From Cryptomeria japonica (Eukaryota > Streptophyta > Pinopsida > Cupressales > Cupressaceae): DNA of 64,000 nt. A model generated the notes under the pieces. The model made no database searches. It was given only the letters and a program-made list of their open reading frames with translations, and was not told the origin of the DNA. Within the stretch, counting starts at the first letter, position 1; every line of letters starts with the position of its first letter. The position numbers and the translations under genes are program-made. Below, one piece after another: positions 47,261-58,627 of the stretch. The stretch is taken from positions 562,782,510-562,846,509 of the forward strand of contig NC_081413.1 in NCBI RefSeq assembly GCF_030272615.1. Reading direction: 5' to 3'.

Positions 47261-49067
47261 TTAACTAACTTTATGAAGAGGGACAACCCCCAATTGACTT
47301 CTAAGATACTCGAAAGTGGTCTTAGGTAGAGGTTTGGTAAAGATATCTGCAAGTTGTTCCTTGGTAGAAACATGCTCTAAGATAACATCTTTACTTTGAA
47401 CTTTTTCCCTCAAGAAGTGATATTTCAATTTAATGTGCTTAGTCCTTGCATGCAAAACAGGATTTTTTGAAATGTTTATTGCACTTGTATTATCACACAA
47501 AATCTTTATGGGTTCTAAGATTTCTATCTTAAAACCTTCCAAAATGTGCCACATTCACATAGCTTGTGTGCAATTCATATAGGCTGCTACATACTCAGCT
47601 TCAGCAGTAGATTGTGAAGTGCAACTCTGCTTTTTACTACTCCAAGAGACTAGCCTTCCTCCTTAAAAGAATGCTCCACTGGTAGTACTCTTCCATTCAT
47701 CAATGTTTCCTGCCCAATCAGCATCTGTATATGCTTTTATATCAAAAATTCCACCACATGGTTACCATAACCCATAGTCAATGGTACCTTTCAGATATCT
47801 AAAAATTCTCTTGGTTGCCATCAGATGTGCCTCCTTTGGATTCTTCTAAAATCTAGCAACAATACCAACTACATGGGCAATATCTGGTCAACTGTGAACA
47901 ACATAGTGTAATTTTCCAATCATTGACCTATATTCCTTTTCATCTACAGACTTGGATGCATCTTCCTTGGACAATTTACAACCTATAACCATTGGGGTTC
48001 CAACTAGTTTACAGTCACTCATACCGAAAGTCTTCAAAACCTCTTTCACATACTTGGATTGAGTAATGAAAATACCATTCTTCATGTGTTGTATCTGTAA
48101 ACCTATGAAATTTTTTATTTCCCCTACTAATGACATCTCAAATTTATTATTCATTACATCTACAAAACAATTACTCATGTCATCATTACCTCCAAATATA
48201 ATTTCATCTACAAATACTTCACTAACCAGTATTTCATCTCCTTCAGACTTGAGATAAAATGTTGTTGTCATCACTGATTCTAGTAAAGCCTATCTTCATC
48301 AAATGAGTATGAAGCCATTCATACCATGCTCTAGGTGCCTTCTTTAATCCATACAAGTCTTTCTACAATTTACATACCATCTCTTCCTTATCTATAAATG
48401 CATAACCATCAGGATGCTCTATATAAACCTCTTCTTCTAATATCCCATTCAAGAATGCAGACTTAACATCCATCTGGTATAGCTTGAACTTCTTATGAGC
48501 TACAAATGCAAGCAATTTTCTGACACCTTCCAGTCTTGCTAGTGGTGCAAAAGTTTCTCCATAGTCTTCTCCTTCTTCTTGTGCATAACCTTTCCATATT
48601 AATCTTTCCTTATTCCTAACTACAACACCATATTCATTTAACTTGTTTCTAAACACCCATTTGGTACCTATAAAATTCTTGTTTACCGGTTAGGGTATGA
48701 GGGTCCAAGTGTTGTTCTTCTCAATTTAATCTAACTCCTCCTCCATAGCTTTCACCCAATGATCATCATCAAATACCTCTTTCGCACTTCTCGATTCAAA
48801 GGTGGATATCATGCAAGAGTTCTCTCTTATTCTCCTTCTAGTTAGTACTCCAGCATCCTTATCCCCAATTATCTGTTCAGGACTGTGATTCAGTCTTACA
48901 TACCTAGGAATAACATGATCATTCTCTTTAGGTTCAGCTTCATCATTGTCATCTTCCTCTAAATTTGTTTGTTTCGGTTGAACAAGTTCATCACGATTTG
49001 CTTTACCGGTTTTTGTTTTAACATTTTTAGGTTCCAAAAGCAAAATGCAAGGATCTTCATCCTTCAA
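47261..49067 (-). pseudogene. Copia reverse transcriptase and RNase H
   Basis: RT begins near 48790 (DDHWVKAMEEELD) and continues with LIWKGYAQEEGEDYGETFAP, YQMDVKSAFLNGILEEEVYIE and SEVFVDEIIFGGND. The catalytic YVDD box is FVDE. IKNFIGLQIQHMKNGIFITQ and EYRSMIGKLHYV close the RT. RNase H follows: LVSWSSKKQSCTSQSTAEAEY, then (after a stop in QAM-stop-MWH) IKILCDNTSAINISKNP, HIKLKYHFLREKV and LADIFTKPLPK, ending at 47264. The fragment at 57094-57616 is a close relative with FVDD intact. Confidence 0.85.
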
Positions 49068-49121
49068 CTCAGAACTAGTTCCTTCTGCAATTTCAAGTCA
49101 TTCATCTCTTTTCACCTGAAC

Positions 49122-49994
49122 TCAATTCATTGTGTACACAGTTGTACTTACAGCTTCTTTCCAAAAAGTTTTTGATACACCTCCTTCTATCAATATAGTC
49201 CTAGTAGCTTCAACCACTAACTGGTTGTTTCTTTTTGCTATACCATTCTGTTGTGGTGTCCTTGGTACAGAAAGCTGCCACTTGATACCATTATCATCAC
49301 AATATTTAGTGAATTCTGCAGAAGTGAATTCACCGTCTTGATCTGTTCTTAGACATTTTATCTTTTTGCCACTCTCTTTCTTAGCTAAGGCTCGGAATGC
49401 CTTGAATTTACTAAAAGCTTCATTTTTATCCTTCAAGAATGTGACCCACATCATCCTTGAACAATCATCAATGAAGATCATAAAGTATCTATCACCTTGA
49501 ATGCTTCTTGTTCTAATTGGTCCACATAGATTTGTATGAACCAAATCTAACAAGTTCTCTGCTAAGAAGGACTTGCTCTTGAAAGTTGAAGAAGTCATCT
49601 TTCCTAGTTGATATTATTTACAAAGAGCATTAACCGGTTCATCTAGCTAAGGCAAACCTCTTACTGTCTTAGACTTGCTTATTTTAATAATATTATCAAA
49701 ATTAATATGACAAAATCTCTTATGCCAGAGCCAACTATCATCCACTTTTGCAATCAAACAATTGCTAATTTTAGGATTGAGATGAAATAGATTACCTCTG
49801 GTTTGTTTACTAGTTGCAATCAATTCTCCTTTGTTGTCAAAGATGTTACATGTACCATTTTTTAATTCGAGTGGGTATCCTCTATCATTAAGTTGTGTCA
49901 CACTAAGAAGATTGTGCTTTAGGCCTTCAACCCAATAGACATCATCATCACTTCTTTTCCCATTAAGAGAGATAACTCCCTTACCTTTAACCAT
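49122..49994 (-). pseudogene. Copia integrase with altered catalytic residues
   Basis: 49994-49647 holds the GAG-pre-integrase zinc-binding region (WLWHKRFCHINFDNI). 49598-49122 holds the integrase core: LDLVHTNLCGPI, GDRYFMIFIDDCSRM, CLRTDQDGEFTS and TPQQNGIAKRNNQLV. In active Copia integrases these read HTDLCGP, RTDNGGEF and QQNGVAERKN. The first catalytic Asp is Asn and the catalytic Glu is Lys here, so only the second Asp of the D,D-35-E triad survives. Both changes are G-to-A on the coding strand. The two parts are in different frames, separated by a stop near 49620. Confidence 0.85.
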
Positions 49995-50142
49995 ATAGGG
50001 TGAGTCATTGCCAAATTTGACAACACCGCCATCAAATTCCTTTTAGGGAAAGAAATTTTCTCCGATCACCGGTCGTGTGATGTGAACAGCCACTATCAAT
50101 TATCCAATCATCAGAGTTATCCATTCTGGATGCTAATGCCTT
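49995..50142 (-). pseudogene. Copia protease active-site segment
   Basis: MDNSDDWIIDSGCSHHTTG is the Copia aspartic protease motif (W..DSG.S.HM), with the catalytic Asp-Ser-Gly kept. One extra A in a run near 50042 shifts the frame before EFDGGVVKFGN, which starts the next block. This would cut the polyprotein here. Confidence 0.78.
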
Positions 50143-51196
50143 CTAATGTGATATTTCTTCCTTAATTGCTACAAACACAATACCTTCACTAGCATCATCA
50201 TCAAATTCTTCATTAGTAACACCACTGTCAAAAGCTACAAGGCAATCTCTCTTTCCTTTACCCTTGTATTTCTTAAATTTGTCTCTCTTGTATTCATATT
50301 CACCATTAGAGCAATTTTCTACTATATGACCAATCTTGTTGCATGCAAAACAATTTAAAGGTAGCTTACCTCTATATTCACCAATGCCTCTAGGTAGTCG
50401 TTTTGCCAACAATGCTTCAAGTTCCACTAAGTTGTCTTCATCTTTAGCATCTCTACTGGGTCTAGATTCATAGTTATGGCCAATATCTCTACTTCTTCTC
50501 ACAGATGGGTTAGAGATAGAAGCTCTAAATGCAGATTCTGATTTCTATACACTACCATCATAGCCATTTAGTTCAAAAGTAGTAAGTTTGCCAATAATAG
50601 AGTCAAGAGTTCCCTTTGTCTTATCAATGGATTTCAGCTCCTAAATAACTGCAACAAGGATAGCATAGACTGGTAGTAGGGTTCTCAGTACCTTACTAAT
50701 TATTGTGGCATTTTCCACTTTCCCTCCTGCACTCTTTATCTCACCAACTATCTCTTTAATCCTTTGACCATAGTGCTGGATATTCTCACCTTTAGACATT
50801 CTCACGTCGTCAAACTTGACTCTTAAACTCTCCTCTTTGGCAATCTTAACATGTTCATCACCACTATAAATCTCTTCCAGTTTCTTCCATACTTGATATG
50901 CAGTTTCAAGACGATGAACATCTACATATTCAACATCAGACAGGGAACTAATAATAGCTTCTAGTGCCTAGTGATTTTCTTGTTGTTCTTTCTTTTGATC
51001 ATCAGTCAGGGGTCCAGTAGGTTTAGTATACTTATTTTCTATATTCTCCCAATACTGACTACCAAGAGTCTTAATGTAAATCTTCATTTTGTCTCTCCAT
51101 ATTCTATAGTTATCTTTGTTGAACTTTGGACCTTCTTTCTACATCATGATCTACAAGACCTTTTCCTCAAGCTGTTAGGCTTTTAGATTAAGAGGA
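50143..51196 (-). pseudogene. Copia gag with zinc knuckle
   Basis: The minus-strand reading contains the Copia gag core (UBN2 type): NYRIWRDKMKIYIK, ALEAIISSLSDVEY, VWKKLEEIYSGDEHVK, ENIQHYGQRIKEIV and VLRTLLPVYA. At 50352-50311 CFACNKIGHIVENC is a perfect C-x2-C-x4-H-x4-C zinc knuckle, which in this family binds the element's RNA. A Lys-rich basic patch follows (KRDKFKKYKGKGKRD). Stops at about 51155, 50970 and 50545 break it. The start codon was not identified. Confidence 0.82.
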
Positions 51197-51204
51197 CCTG
51201 AGAT

Positions 51205-51216
51205 GCTCTGATACCA
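51205..51216 (-). other. Copia primer-binding site
   Basis: TGGTATCAGAGC on the minus strand, two bases inside the 5' LTR. It is complementary to the 3' end of plant initiator tRNA-Met, the usual Copia primer, and is unmutated. Confidence 0.93.
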
Positions 51217-51218
51217 AT

Positions 51219-52584
51219 TGATGGTATGATGAAAGAATAAGTATTTGGTAGAATACTAAGAGGGAGGGGGTGAATCAGTATACTGAAAAAATGATACAAA
51301 GTTATCAAGCTCAACTTCAATAAAGATCAATATTCATAAGAATACTTGACATCAACCGGTTTAACTATTGTGACAACTTTAATAGTAAACAAATTCAATC
51401 TTGTGAATATCGGCAATGATTAATCATAGCTCAACATATTCATCTCTCAATGCTTCTACTTAAAAAGCCTTATCAGAGATTAACCAAATCAACAAATAAG
51501 ATCACAACCACAAAAGCATTCACCACTTGACACAAATGTTTATATCTAGAAAACCCAAATAGCTAAAAACCATGGTGAGATGAGACTCACAAGGATAGCT
51601 ATCTGAACTCTTTCGAAGTTCACCCTGTTAGGAGCCAAATCTTGTTACAACTTTACAATAAGTCCTGTTAAGAACTAATTCCGGTTAGGAATCGCCTGGT
51701 TAAGGCATTTACAAATATGCCTTGTCAAAAGAACAATACCCTTTTAGGAGTAACCTCGTTGGGGGATTTAAGAATCCAAGCTAATGGACCACCTTGTTAG
51801 AGCTTACCCGGTTAAGGGATTTAACTTCTATTGTAATTGTCAGAAAACAACAGTTTTGTTGATCCATCTGAATAGCACTACTTTTGCTTGATCAAATCCT
51901 TCTATAACCTTTAGTCTAACTTCAGTCAAACTGCAGATCCATTCACTGGTTTGGTAACTATACACTCAATAGGTTTTCTACCAACCTTGCCAACAACCTT
52001 AACAAACAACTTCATCGACCTTAAATAGAAATTAATTAGGTCGATAGCATAGCAAAAATCTAATTCTCATCATCGAGATTACAAACAAGTTGGTACAATC
52101 TTGACAGTTAGAAATCATGACAATCTCTTCACATTTTTCAAGACAGTTTCAACCTCTCCATGATCACCTCTATATTGGACTTTGTAACTCATCACGCGTT
52201 GTGCATTAGATGCAATCCACTTTGCTCCTTCCCTAGACAAGAACAAATGCGTCAAAATAATTTGAATATCTCCTTAATCAAATGATCACACGTGTCTCCA
52301 TCATTACCACTTATCAGATAATAAACCATCAAACTTGGTCGGTTAGGGTTTAACAGCTTATTGGTTTTACCGGTTACATTACATAGAAAGGTTTAAACCT
52401 TTACACCGGTTCAACTCACAAACTTAACATACAAGTTTACAACATCTTCCACAAATCTCTTCTTACCAGTTACTAGCCAATATAAAAAACAACAATATTA
52501 GCAATAACATGAATACCATTTACTGGTTCAATTGACATCAATGACAACATATCATTAATGCAATCTTGATGCAAAATACCAACA
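51219..52584 (-). repeat. 5' LTR of the nested Copia
   Basis: 1366 bp. On the minus strand it begins TGTTGGTATTTTGCATC and ends ...CATACCATCA. It is followed inside by ATTGGTATCAGAGC. It contains GGGGGTGAATCAGTA and AAAACCATGGTGAG. Confidence 0.92.
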
Positions 52585-52589
52585 CTTGG

Positions 52590-55557
52590 AGCCTAATGGT
52601 CTACCTCTTCTTCTTCTAGGTTTAAACTTAGTTTTCTCACTATCAACCATCTCCTCCCCTTCTTTGCCAGTGTTATCATCATATTGAGAGTCATCCTCGT
52701 AATATGAATCCTTGTTGGGATCAAGTTGACTAGGGGCCTCTCCATTCTCAGAACAAGGTCTGTATGCCTTCAAACTATCACAATTGCCTATGGTCTCATC
52801 TTCAATTGCAGATGACTTACTAAGACTGGCATAACCTCTATTAGGGTCAGCAACAATGACCTTAATAACACAGTTGTCCTCAATTTCAACAAACTTCTTA
52901 GGGGGAAGGGAGATGACCGCCTCAGAAATGAATTTTGTAAGAGAGGGGGCTCCTACAGCATTATCAGGGACACAAGTAAAGGCAAACTCATAGGAAACAT
53001 CCACATCTGTAGAATTCTTATGAGTAGCATTTAAACTCAGTGCCCCACTAGGGCTCCCTCCCTTACCTAATTCACTATTAAAATCTTCCCCCTCTTTAAA
53101 ATTCTTAGCTAAGGATCTGACAAGGGAGGAGTTGCATTCATGACCGAGAATCTCCTCTCTGGAGGGATTTCTTGTGCATCATCTTCCATAGGCGAGGTTG
53201 GGTTGTTCACCATAGAGGTTTTATCTTTTATATGTTTACTGCTATTGGGGTTAGCTGCTCTAATTTTTTCCAGCGCCAATTGTTGGGCTTTTTTCCTTCT
53301 CCTTTTTCTAGGGTTTTTTCCAACCACATAGAAACCATCCTGCTGATCTTTACCCATCTACTCTAGGGCTTCAGATATTGCAAAATGGGGAGGGGGAACT
53401 TCATTAGAATTCCCAATATTTGTATTTTTATCAAATTCAGGAGGCATGTTATTCGCTCCATTCATGGCTTTCTTAATATTTTTACTAAGGGAGTCAAGTT
53501 TTTCCATGAGCAACACTTGGTTTCTGGGGACTAGTGGAGGTTCATTAGCACCATTATGGGGCTTCTCCACTCCTTTATGCCGATTAATAATGGGATAATT
53601 CTTTCGAATATGTCCCTCTTTTCTATAGAGGAAGCACACATTAATTCCTCCAAGAATTTCAATGGGGCAAGAAACAGTTTCATCCCCTAATTCAATGTTG
53701 AGAAAATTGGGTATGTCAAAACCAGGGTTGATCAAGATCATAACCCATCTAGCATCCAAGTGTGGTATAAGGGAGGCTAAATTATGCAAATTGATAGTCT
53801 TGCCAATAGGCTCAATCATTTAGGGTATTAATCTCCACAGTAGTGTAAAGCGGAAAATCGAACCCTAGGTGTTCTCCCCACTCCAAGGAGAAAGGAGGTC
53901 ACTAGGGTTGACGGTTTTCACTTAGGAGGGACTTTACATTCAAAAGAGGGGTTGAAACTCACAAGATCCAATCTCACACAATGCAAGACTGAATTCTAAA
54001 TGAGTTTCAAGGGTTGAGACATTAAGGATACCCTCTTTTGTAAAGAATGTAGATAGAAGGATTGAACTAGGAGTACATGTAAAGTAAGAAAGATTCACTT
54101 ATAAACGGAGATAGGGATACGGGACGAAGCTGCGGACCTGAAATTAGCAGTAAAATGTTGAGATGATGTTGTTCTACAAATTTGAGCAAAAGTTGACGGG
54201 ACGATGGCGCCCGGAGTGCACACAGTCCTCCGAAAAATCCACGAAACGAAGGGGGATCTGTTCGTCTCTGCACAAGGATTCCAGATCTTCAATTACAGCC
54301 GCGTACCTACAACCTACACACAGAAAAGAGAGGACGATTGGGGGGTTAGGGATTAGGGGTTTGCCTTTAGGTCAAACCCCGGTTTTGGAATTAACAAAGA
54401 AATGAGAATGTTGTAAATGTAAATGTTTGTAATGTAAACAAGTACCGATACCTTGTTGTAAGAATGTTTGTATTCTTACATGCGAAGGTGTAATGAATGT
54501 TGTATTTTGTATGTTGTAAGTGATCTCCTCTTCAATGGTTGAATCCTTGTCTTGAATGCAACACTTAGCCTTGAATGGAGACTTAGAATGCTCAATTGCT
54601 TGAAGGAATGCTTGAATGCTTGAATGTTTGAATGTTTGAATATCACTTCCGCCTCTTGCTCGCATATATTTTTCCTCTCTTTTGGGAGAGGGAATGTAGT
54701 TTATATACTTGTCAATTAGGGTTAGGAGACTGATTTTTCCGACCTTAGGCCGACCTAGAAGCATTATTTTCCGAATTGCAAACTTGAAGACCCGATGCCC
54801 AACAAGAGACCAGGCCCAAAATAGGGCCAGGGACCAGGGCGCTGGGCGCCATGGTCCCACCTCCCAGGACAGCAGGGTGCAAGGAAGGATCAGGCCAAGG
54901 TGCAAAAAGATGCAGTTTTTGGTGTCGTAAACAGGTTTTGGGGTCTCCATTCAGGTTCAATGTTGCGCCGCCATCGTGAAGACCCAAATGCAGTCAAAAT
55001 TGCAAGTGTCGCAATTTTAGGATGCTACAAGTAGCGGAGGGACATTCTTAACCAAAATCAACCTAGGGCACGAGAGTGCCAATATTTCTTCATTGACCGC
55101 TTCAGGAGACCACCCTAGGGCATAGAATGTGCATTTACCCATGGTCGAGTATTGTTTACTAATGACTTCCAATTGAGCCTTATGATCTTTGAAAAAAACA
55201 ACGAATAATCCTTTTTGAATTAATCTACAAAATGAAACATGAAATCCTAACTTGATAATCCATACATTTCTAAACCAGTCATCAAGAAATTTCTAGGCTA
55301 GACACTTATCAACATCAATAGCAGCAAAGAAAATAGTAGTGTCTTTTAATCTATTCTTTTCAAGGGCTATTTCATTACTAATTAGATCATTAGGAATGAT
55401 AGATATGGAGCCCAAGGTAGAGTTAGGGTCCTTACCTTTTCCACAGGAGTCGCCATTATCTATTGCCAGTTGTTCTACAGTAACAAACCTAGCACCATCT
55501 GTGATAGCGTCGAGTGGTTGAGCAACGGATTCTTTGAAGGTTTGTTTATTTACATTT
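52590..55557 (-). pseudogene. LINE ORF1 (DUF4283-like, zinc knuckle), interrupted
   Basis: The part at 55557-55030 reads FKESVAQPLDAITDGARF, FFAAIDVDKCLA and LFVVFFKDHKAQLEV, then CTFYALGWSPE, a DUF4283-like plant LINE ORF1 fold. The solo LTR 53844..55029 interrupts it. 53843-53358 continues with MIEPIGKTINLHNLASL, RWVMILINPGFDIP and a decayed knuckle, VCFLYRKEGHIRKNYP, with two Cys lost. 53357-52590 is a linker ending in the basic RRRRGRPLGSK tail. The last 15 codons and the stop lie at 45607-45651 beyond the Copia. ORF1 proteins bind LINE RNA. The frame is restored across each insertion site when one copy of the target duplication is counted. Confidence 0.78.
53844..55029 (-). mobile_element. 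Solo LTR related to the 7.5-kb gag-protease element
   Basis: 1186 bp starting TGTAAAGCGGAAAATCG and ending TAGGATGCTACA, flanked by a perfect 5-bp duplication, AGTAG (53839-53843 and 55030-55034). It resembles the LTRs at 23654 and 30046 at both ends and in the TTTACATTCAAAAGAGG block, but differs widely in between and is richer in G+C (near 54180-54300 and 54780-54900). It is best seen as a different subfamily. Solo LTRs arise by recombination between the two LTRs of an insertion. The open frame at 54372-54950 inside it has no recognisable motif. Confidence 0.88.
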
Positions 55558-55850
55558 TAGGCACCTCTCCTGTTTATTTCCTTTGATCTGACATGTGAGG
55601 TTTTAACGCCTCAGGACAAGCATTCCATAAAGTCTCATAAACCCTCGCACACAGAGACAAGCGCGAGTGATGGTGGGGAAGGATAGAAATAAAAGCAGTT
55701 TGAAAAGAAAAAATCGACCTTATGGCGAGAGAACTTACCTATGTGGATGAGGCCACTTGCTCTCCCCCACGTAAGAGACTATGACCCGTGCACTCCCGTG
55801 CCAAGCCCCGGATGTGTGGCGCAGTTGCAGACTGCCTTTTGAAAAACTAA
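55558..55850 (-). other. LINE 5' leader
   Basis: G+C-richer sequence upstream of ORF1 on the minus strand (GGGTCATAGTCTCTTACGTG, GGGGAGAGCAAGTGGCC). It resembles a 5' untranslated region with an internal promoter, but no specific element can be assigned. Confidence 0.45.
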
Positions 55851-55981
55851 GATGACCCGTCCACATTTAGATATTAACGCTTAAAATAATTTAAGTACTC
55901 CAAAAGAATATTTAAATCGGTTGAATGTAACAATAAATAAACAAAATTTGGTGCAACACACAAAGGAGAGTTGATAGTGTC

Positions 55982-56085
<104 letters not shown>

Positions 56086-56089
56086 CAAG

Positions 56090-56574
56090 ATAGGAATAGA
56101 ATAGAATAGATATGTAGTTACATGGCGAAGTGTATATATGTGTTTCTTCTCTTTTCATTTCTCACAGATCCTTTTGATTTTTATTTTTATCCTACTTTCA
56201 ATAATCAATATACTAATCTTGATCTTCAATATTAGTAAATTAATTCATGGTTTTATTTTGCTATATTCTCAAATACTTACTAGTTTTTGAAACAAGAATT
56301 AAAGGCATTGTGGTGTCCATTACTGGTGATTATTTTTCATCTTATATTATATTAGTATTTTAATATGGTGTCCTTTGCGGGAACTTATGGGTAAAAGAAC
56401 AAAGTTGTGTCACACTTTTATAAAGGAAATGACTAATGCCGATTCAACTTTTTAATTTGAATCTAGAAAGTGAAATATATGTTTTGAATTTTGAAATGAT
56501 ATAAACTAATAAAATGTATTATTATTTGTGTATTTTATATTTGTAATTGTTTTAAAAATTCAAAAATTATTTTA
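56090..56574. repeat. Right copy of the 487-bp direct repeat flanking the LINE composite
   Basis: Aligns with 40819..41305 in the same orientation. Past 56574 the sequence continues into AT-rich host sequence not seen on the left. It contains the matching primer-site-like string at 56366-56384. Confidence 0.85.
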
Positions 56575-56964
56575 CTTACTATAATTTAGTTTTTGATAAA
56601 ATACTGAAATTGAAGTTACACAAGGTGTCACACTTTATATAGTAAATTTTACCTTTTCCTCTTCAATTTTTTTTGTATATTGATAACTTGAAACTTTAGT
56701 GCAAAAAATATTTTAAAGTATTTTTTATGCATATATATTTTTTAATAAATTTGAAAAGTTGCATGTACTGAAATATAACTCTTTCTATTTGGTGTCACCT
56801 TTTTTCTTAATTATTTATCCAAATTAGAAAAGAATTGTATGATCTTGGTTTTGACTCTTTTCTCTAGTGCATTTATTTTTCCCAAAATTTTAAAATAAAT
56901 TTTACTAATTTTCCTTTACAAGATAATCAACCTTAAAATTAAATATAAAATGTAAAAACAAACC
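56575..56964. other. No gene seen; AT-rich sequence
   Basis: A T-rich stretch with a thrice-repeated GGTGTCAC(A/C)(C/T)TT word (near 56338, 56624 and 56800), otherwise featureless. It runs to the start of the Copia fragment. Confidence 0.45.
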
Positions 56965-57655
56965 AAGAAGTGCTAAGGAAGCTTTTGGTGATGATCATTG
57001 GGTTAAGTCAATGGAAGAAGAATTGGATCAGATTGATAAAAAACAATACTTGGACCCTGGTAAATAGGTACTAAATGGGTGTTCAGAAACTAGTTGAATG
57101 AGGATGGTGTTGTAGTTCACAATAAGGCAACATTAGTTTACAAAGGTTATGCACAAGAAGAAGGAGAAGATTATGGAGAAACTTTTGCACTAGTAGCAAG
57201 ACTGGAAGGAGTCAAAACATCACTTGCATTTGTAGCTCACAAGAATTTCAAGGTATACCATATGGATGTTAAGTCTGCATTTCTGAATGGGATATTGGAA
57301 GAAGAGGTTTATATAGAGCATCCTGATGGTTATGCATTGACAGATAAAGAAGACATGTAGGTTTCATAAAGCTTTGTATGGATTAAAGAAGGCACCTAGA
57401 GCATGGTATGAAAGGCTTCATACACATCTGATGAAGATAGGCTTTGCAAGAACCAATGATAACAACAACATTTATCTCAAGTCTGAAGGAGATGAAATAC
57501 TGGTTAGTGAAGTATTTGTTGATGACATTATATTTGGAGATAATGATATCATGAGCAATAGTTTTGAAGATGAAATGAAGAATGAGTTTGAGATGTCATT
57601 AGTAGGGGAAATATAAAAATTCATAGGCTTGCAGATACAGTAGATGAAGAACCAC
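56965..57655 (+). pseudogene. Copia reverse transcriptase fragment
   Basis: The fragment reads SAKEAFGDDHWVKSMEEELDQ, then NEDGVVVHNKATLVYKGYAQ, EDYGETFALVARLEG, HMDVKSAFLNGILEEEVYIE and, after a shift near 57357, LYGLKKAPRAWYERLHTHL and SEVFVDDIIFGDND. The catalytic FVDD is intact. It is close to the RT of the nested Copia at 47888-49067 but lies on the opposite strand. It stops at GLQIQ near 57640 and passes directly into LTR sequence, so RNase H has been deleted. Confidence 0.85.
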
Positions 57656-58627
57656 TAGTGAACCTATGAATTTGAAAACCCTTAAAGATGTTATTGTTGT
57701 TATTGCTTTTGTTTTGTAACCGGTATGATAAGCTTTGTTGAAGATGTTGTAAACCGGTATATGGTAGTTTGTAAGTTGAACCAGTGTATATGGTTAACCT
57801 TTCTATGTTATGTAACTGGTAAACTCTACCAGTTGTTTTTGTTAAACCCTAACCGATCAAAGTTTGTTGGTTTAAGATCTGATGTCGAGCAGTAACTATG
57901 GTGACACATGTGGTCATTGTATGAAGATAATTTCATATTATTTTGGTGCATTTGATTGTCTTGGAAAGGAGAAAAGTGGATTGCATCAAATGCATAGCGC
58001 ATGATGAGTTACAAGTCCGATGAAGCGGTGATTATGGAGCGGTTGGAATTTTCTTGTTAAATGTGAAGAGATTGTTATGATTTCTAACAGTCAAGATTGT
58101 ACCGACTTGTTTGTAATATCGATGATGAGAATTAGGTTTTTGTTGTGTTATCGACATATTTTATTTGTATTTAAGGTTGATGATATTGTTTTATTTTGGA
58201 GTTGGCAAAGTTGGCAGAAATTAGTTGATTGTGAGGTTGCCTAACTGGAGGATGGATCTGCAGTTTGAGTAAAGGTAGATTTGAAGCTTAAGAAGAATCT
58301 AATCAAGAAGATGTAGTGCTATTCAGACAGATCAAGAAAAACCTGTTGTTTTCTTACAATCAAAACAAAAATTGAAATCCCCTAACCGGGTAAGCTCTAA
58401 CAAGCTTGGTTACTTTCTAAATCCTCTCACAAGGTGATCCATTAGTTTGGATTCTCAAATCCTCTAGTGAGGTTACTCCTAATAGGGTATTGTTCTTTTC
58501 ATCAAAGCATATCTGTAAAATCCTCTAACCGGGTGATTCCTAACAAAATAAGGTCTTAACATGACTTATTGTAAAAGCTTTAACAAGCTTGGCTCCTAAC
58601 AGGGTGAACTTTAGAAGAGTTCAAATG
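57656..58627 (+). mobile_element. Copia LTR fragment of the truncated element
   Basis: Plus-strand sequence matching, in reverse complement, the LTR at 51219-52584. Shared strings include GTAACCGGTATG-type words, TTAAACCCTAACCGA, GTGCATTTGATT, CCCCTAACCGGGTAAGCTC and GGCTCCTAACAGGGTGAAC. It lies directly after the RT fragment and breaks off at about 58627. Confidence 0.75.

Larger units (their letters stand above)
45657..52584 (-). mobile_element. Complete Ty1/copia retrotransposon, 6928 bp, nested in LINE ORF1
   Basis: Target duplication CTTGG lies at 45652-45656 and 52585-52589. Both LTRs begin TGATGGTATGATGAAAGAATAAG on the plus strand. The minus-strand order is 5' LTR (51219-52584), primer site for initiator tRNA-Met, gag, protease, integrase, RT, RNase H, polypurine tract (47104-47115) and 3' LTR. 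This is the Copia order (integrase before RT). ACCGGTT-type words are frequent in the LTRs. The insertion splits LINE ORF1 just after GRPLGSK; the last codons of ORF1 (NKASSNRRKTEERI, stop at 45607) lie on the other side. Confidence 0.92.
41306..55850 (-). mobile_element. LINE (non-LTR retrotransposon), near full length, split by two later insertions
   Basis: With the Copia (45657..52584) and the solo LTR (53844..55029) set aside, about 6.4 kb of one minus-strand LINE remains: a GC-richer 5' leader (55560-55850), ORF1, a 64-bp gap, ORF2 with endonuclease, RT and zinc-finger parts, and a short 3' tail ending in an oligo-T run on the plus strand (41310-41317). The whole is bracketed by direct repeats of about 486 bp. 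Both ORFs carry several stops and shifts. Confidence 0.8.

Noticed and set aside
54372-54950. 192-codon open frame on the minus strand
   Set aside because: Lies entirely inside a solo LTR with defined ends and target duplication; sequence has no known domain and low-complexity portions.
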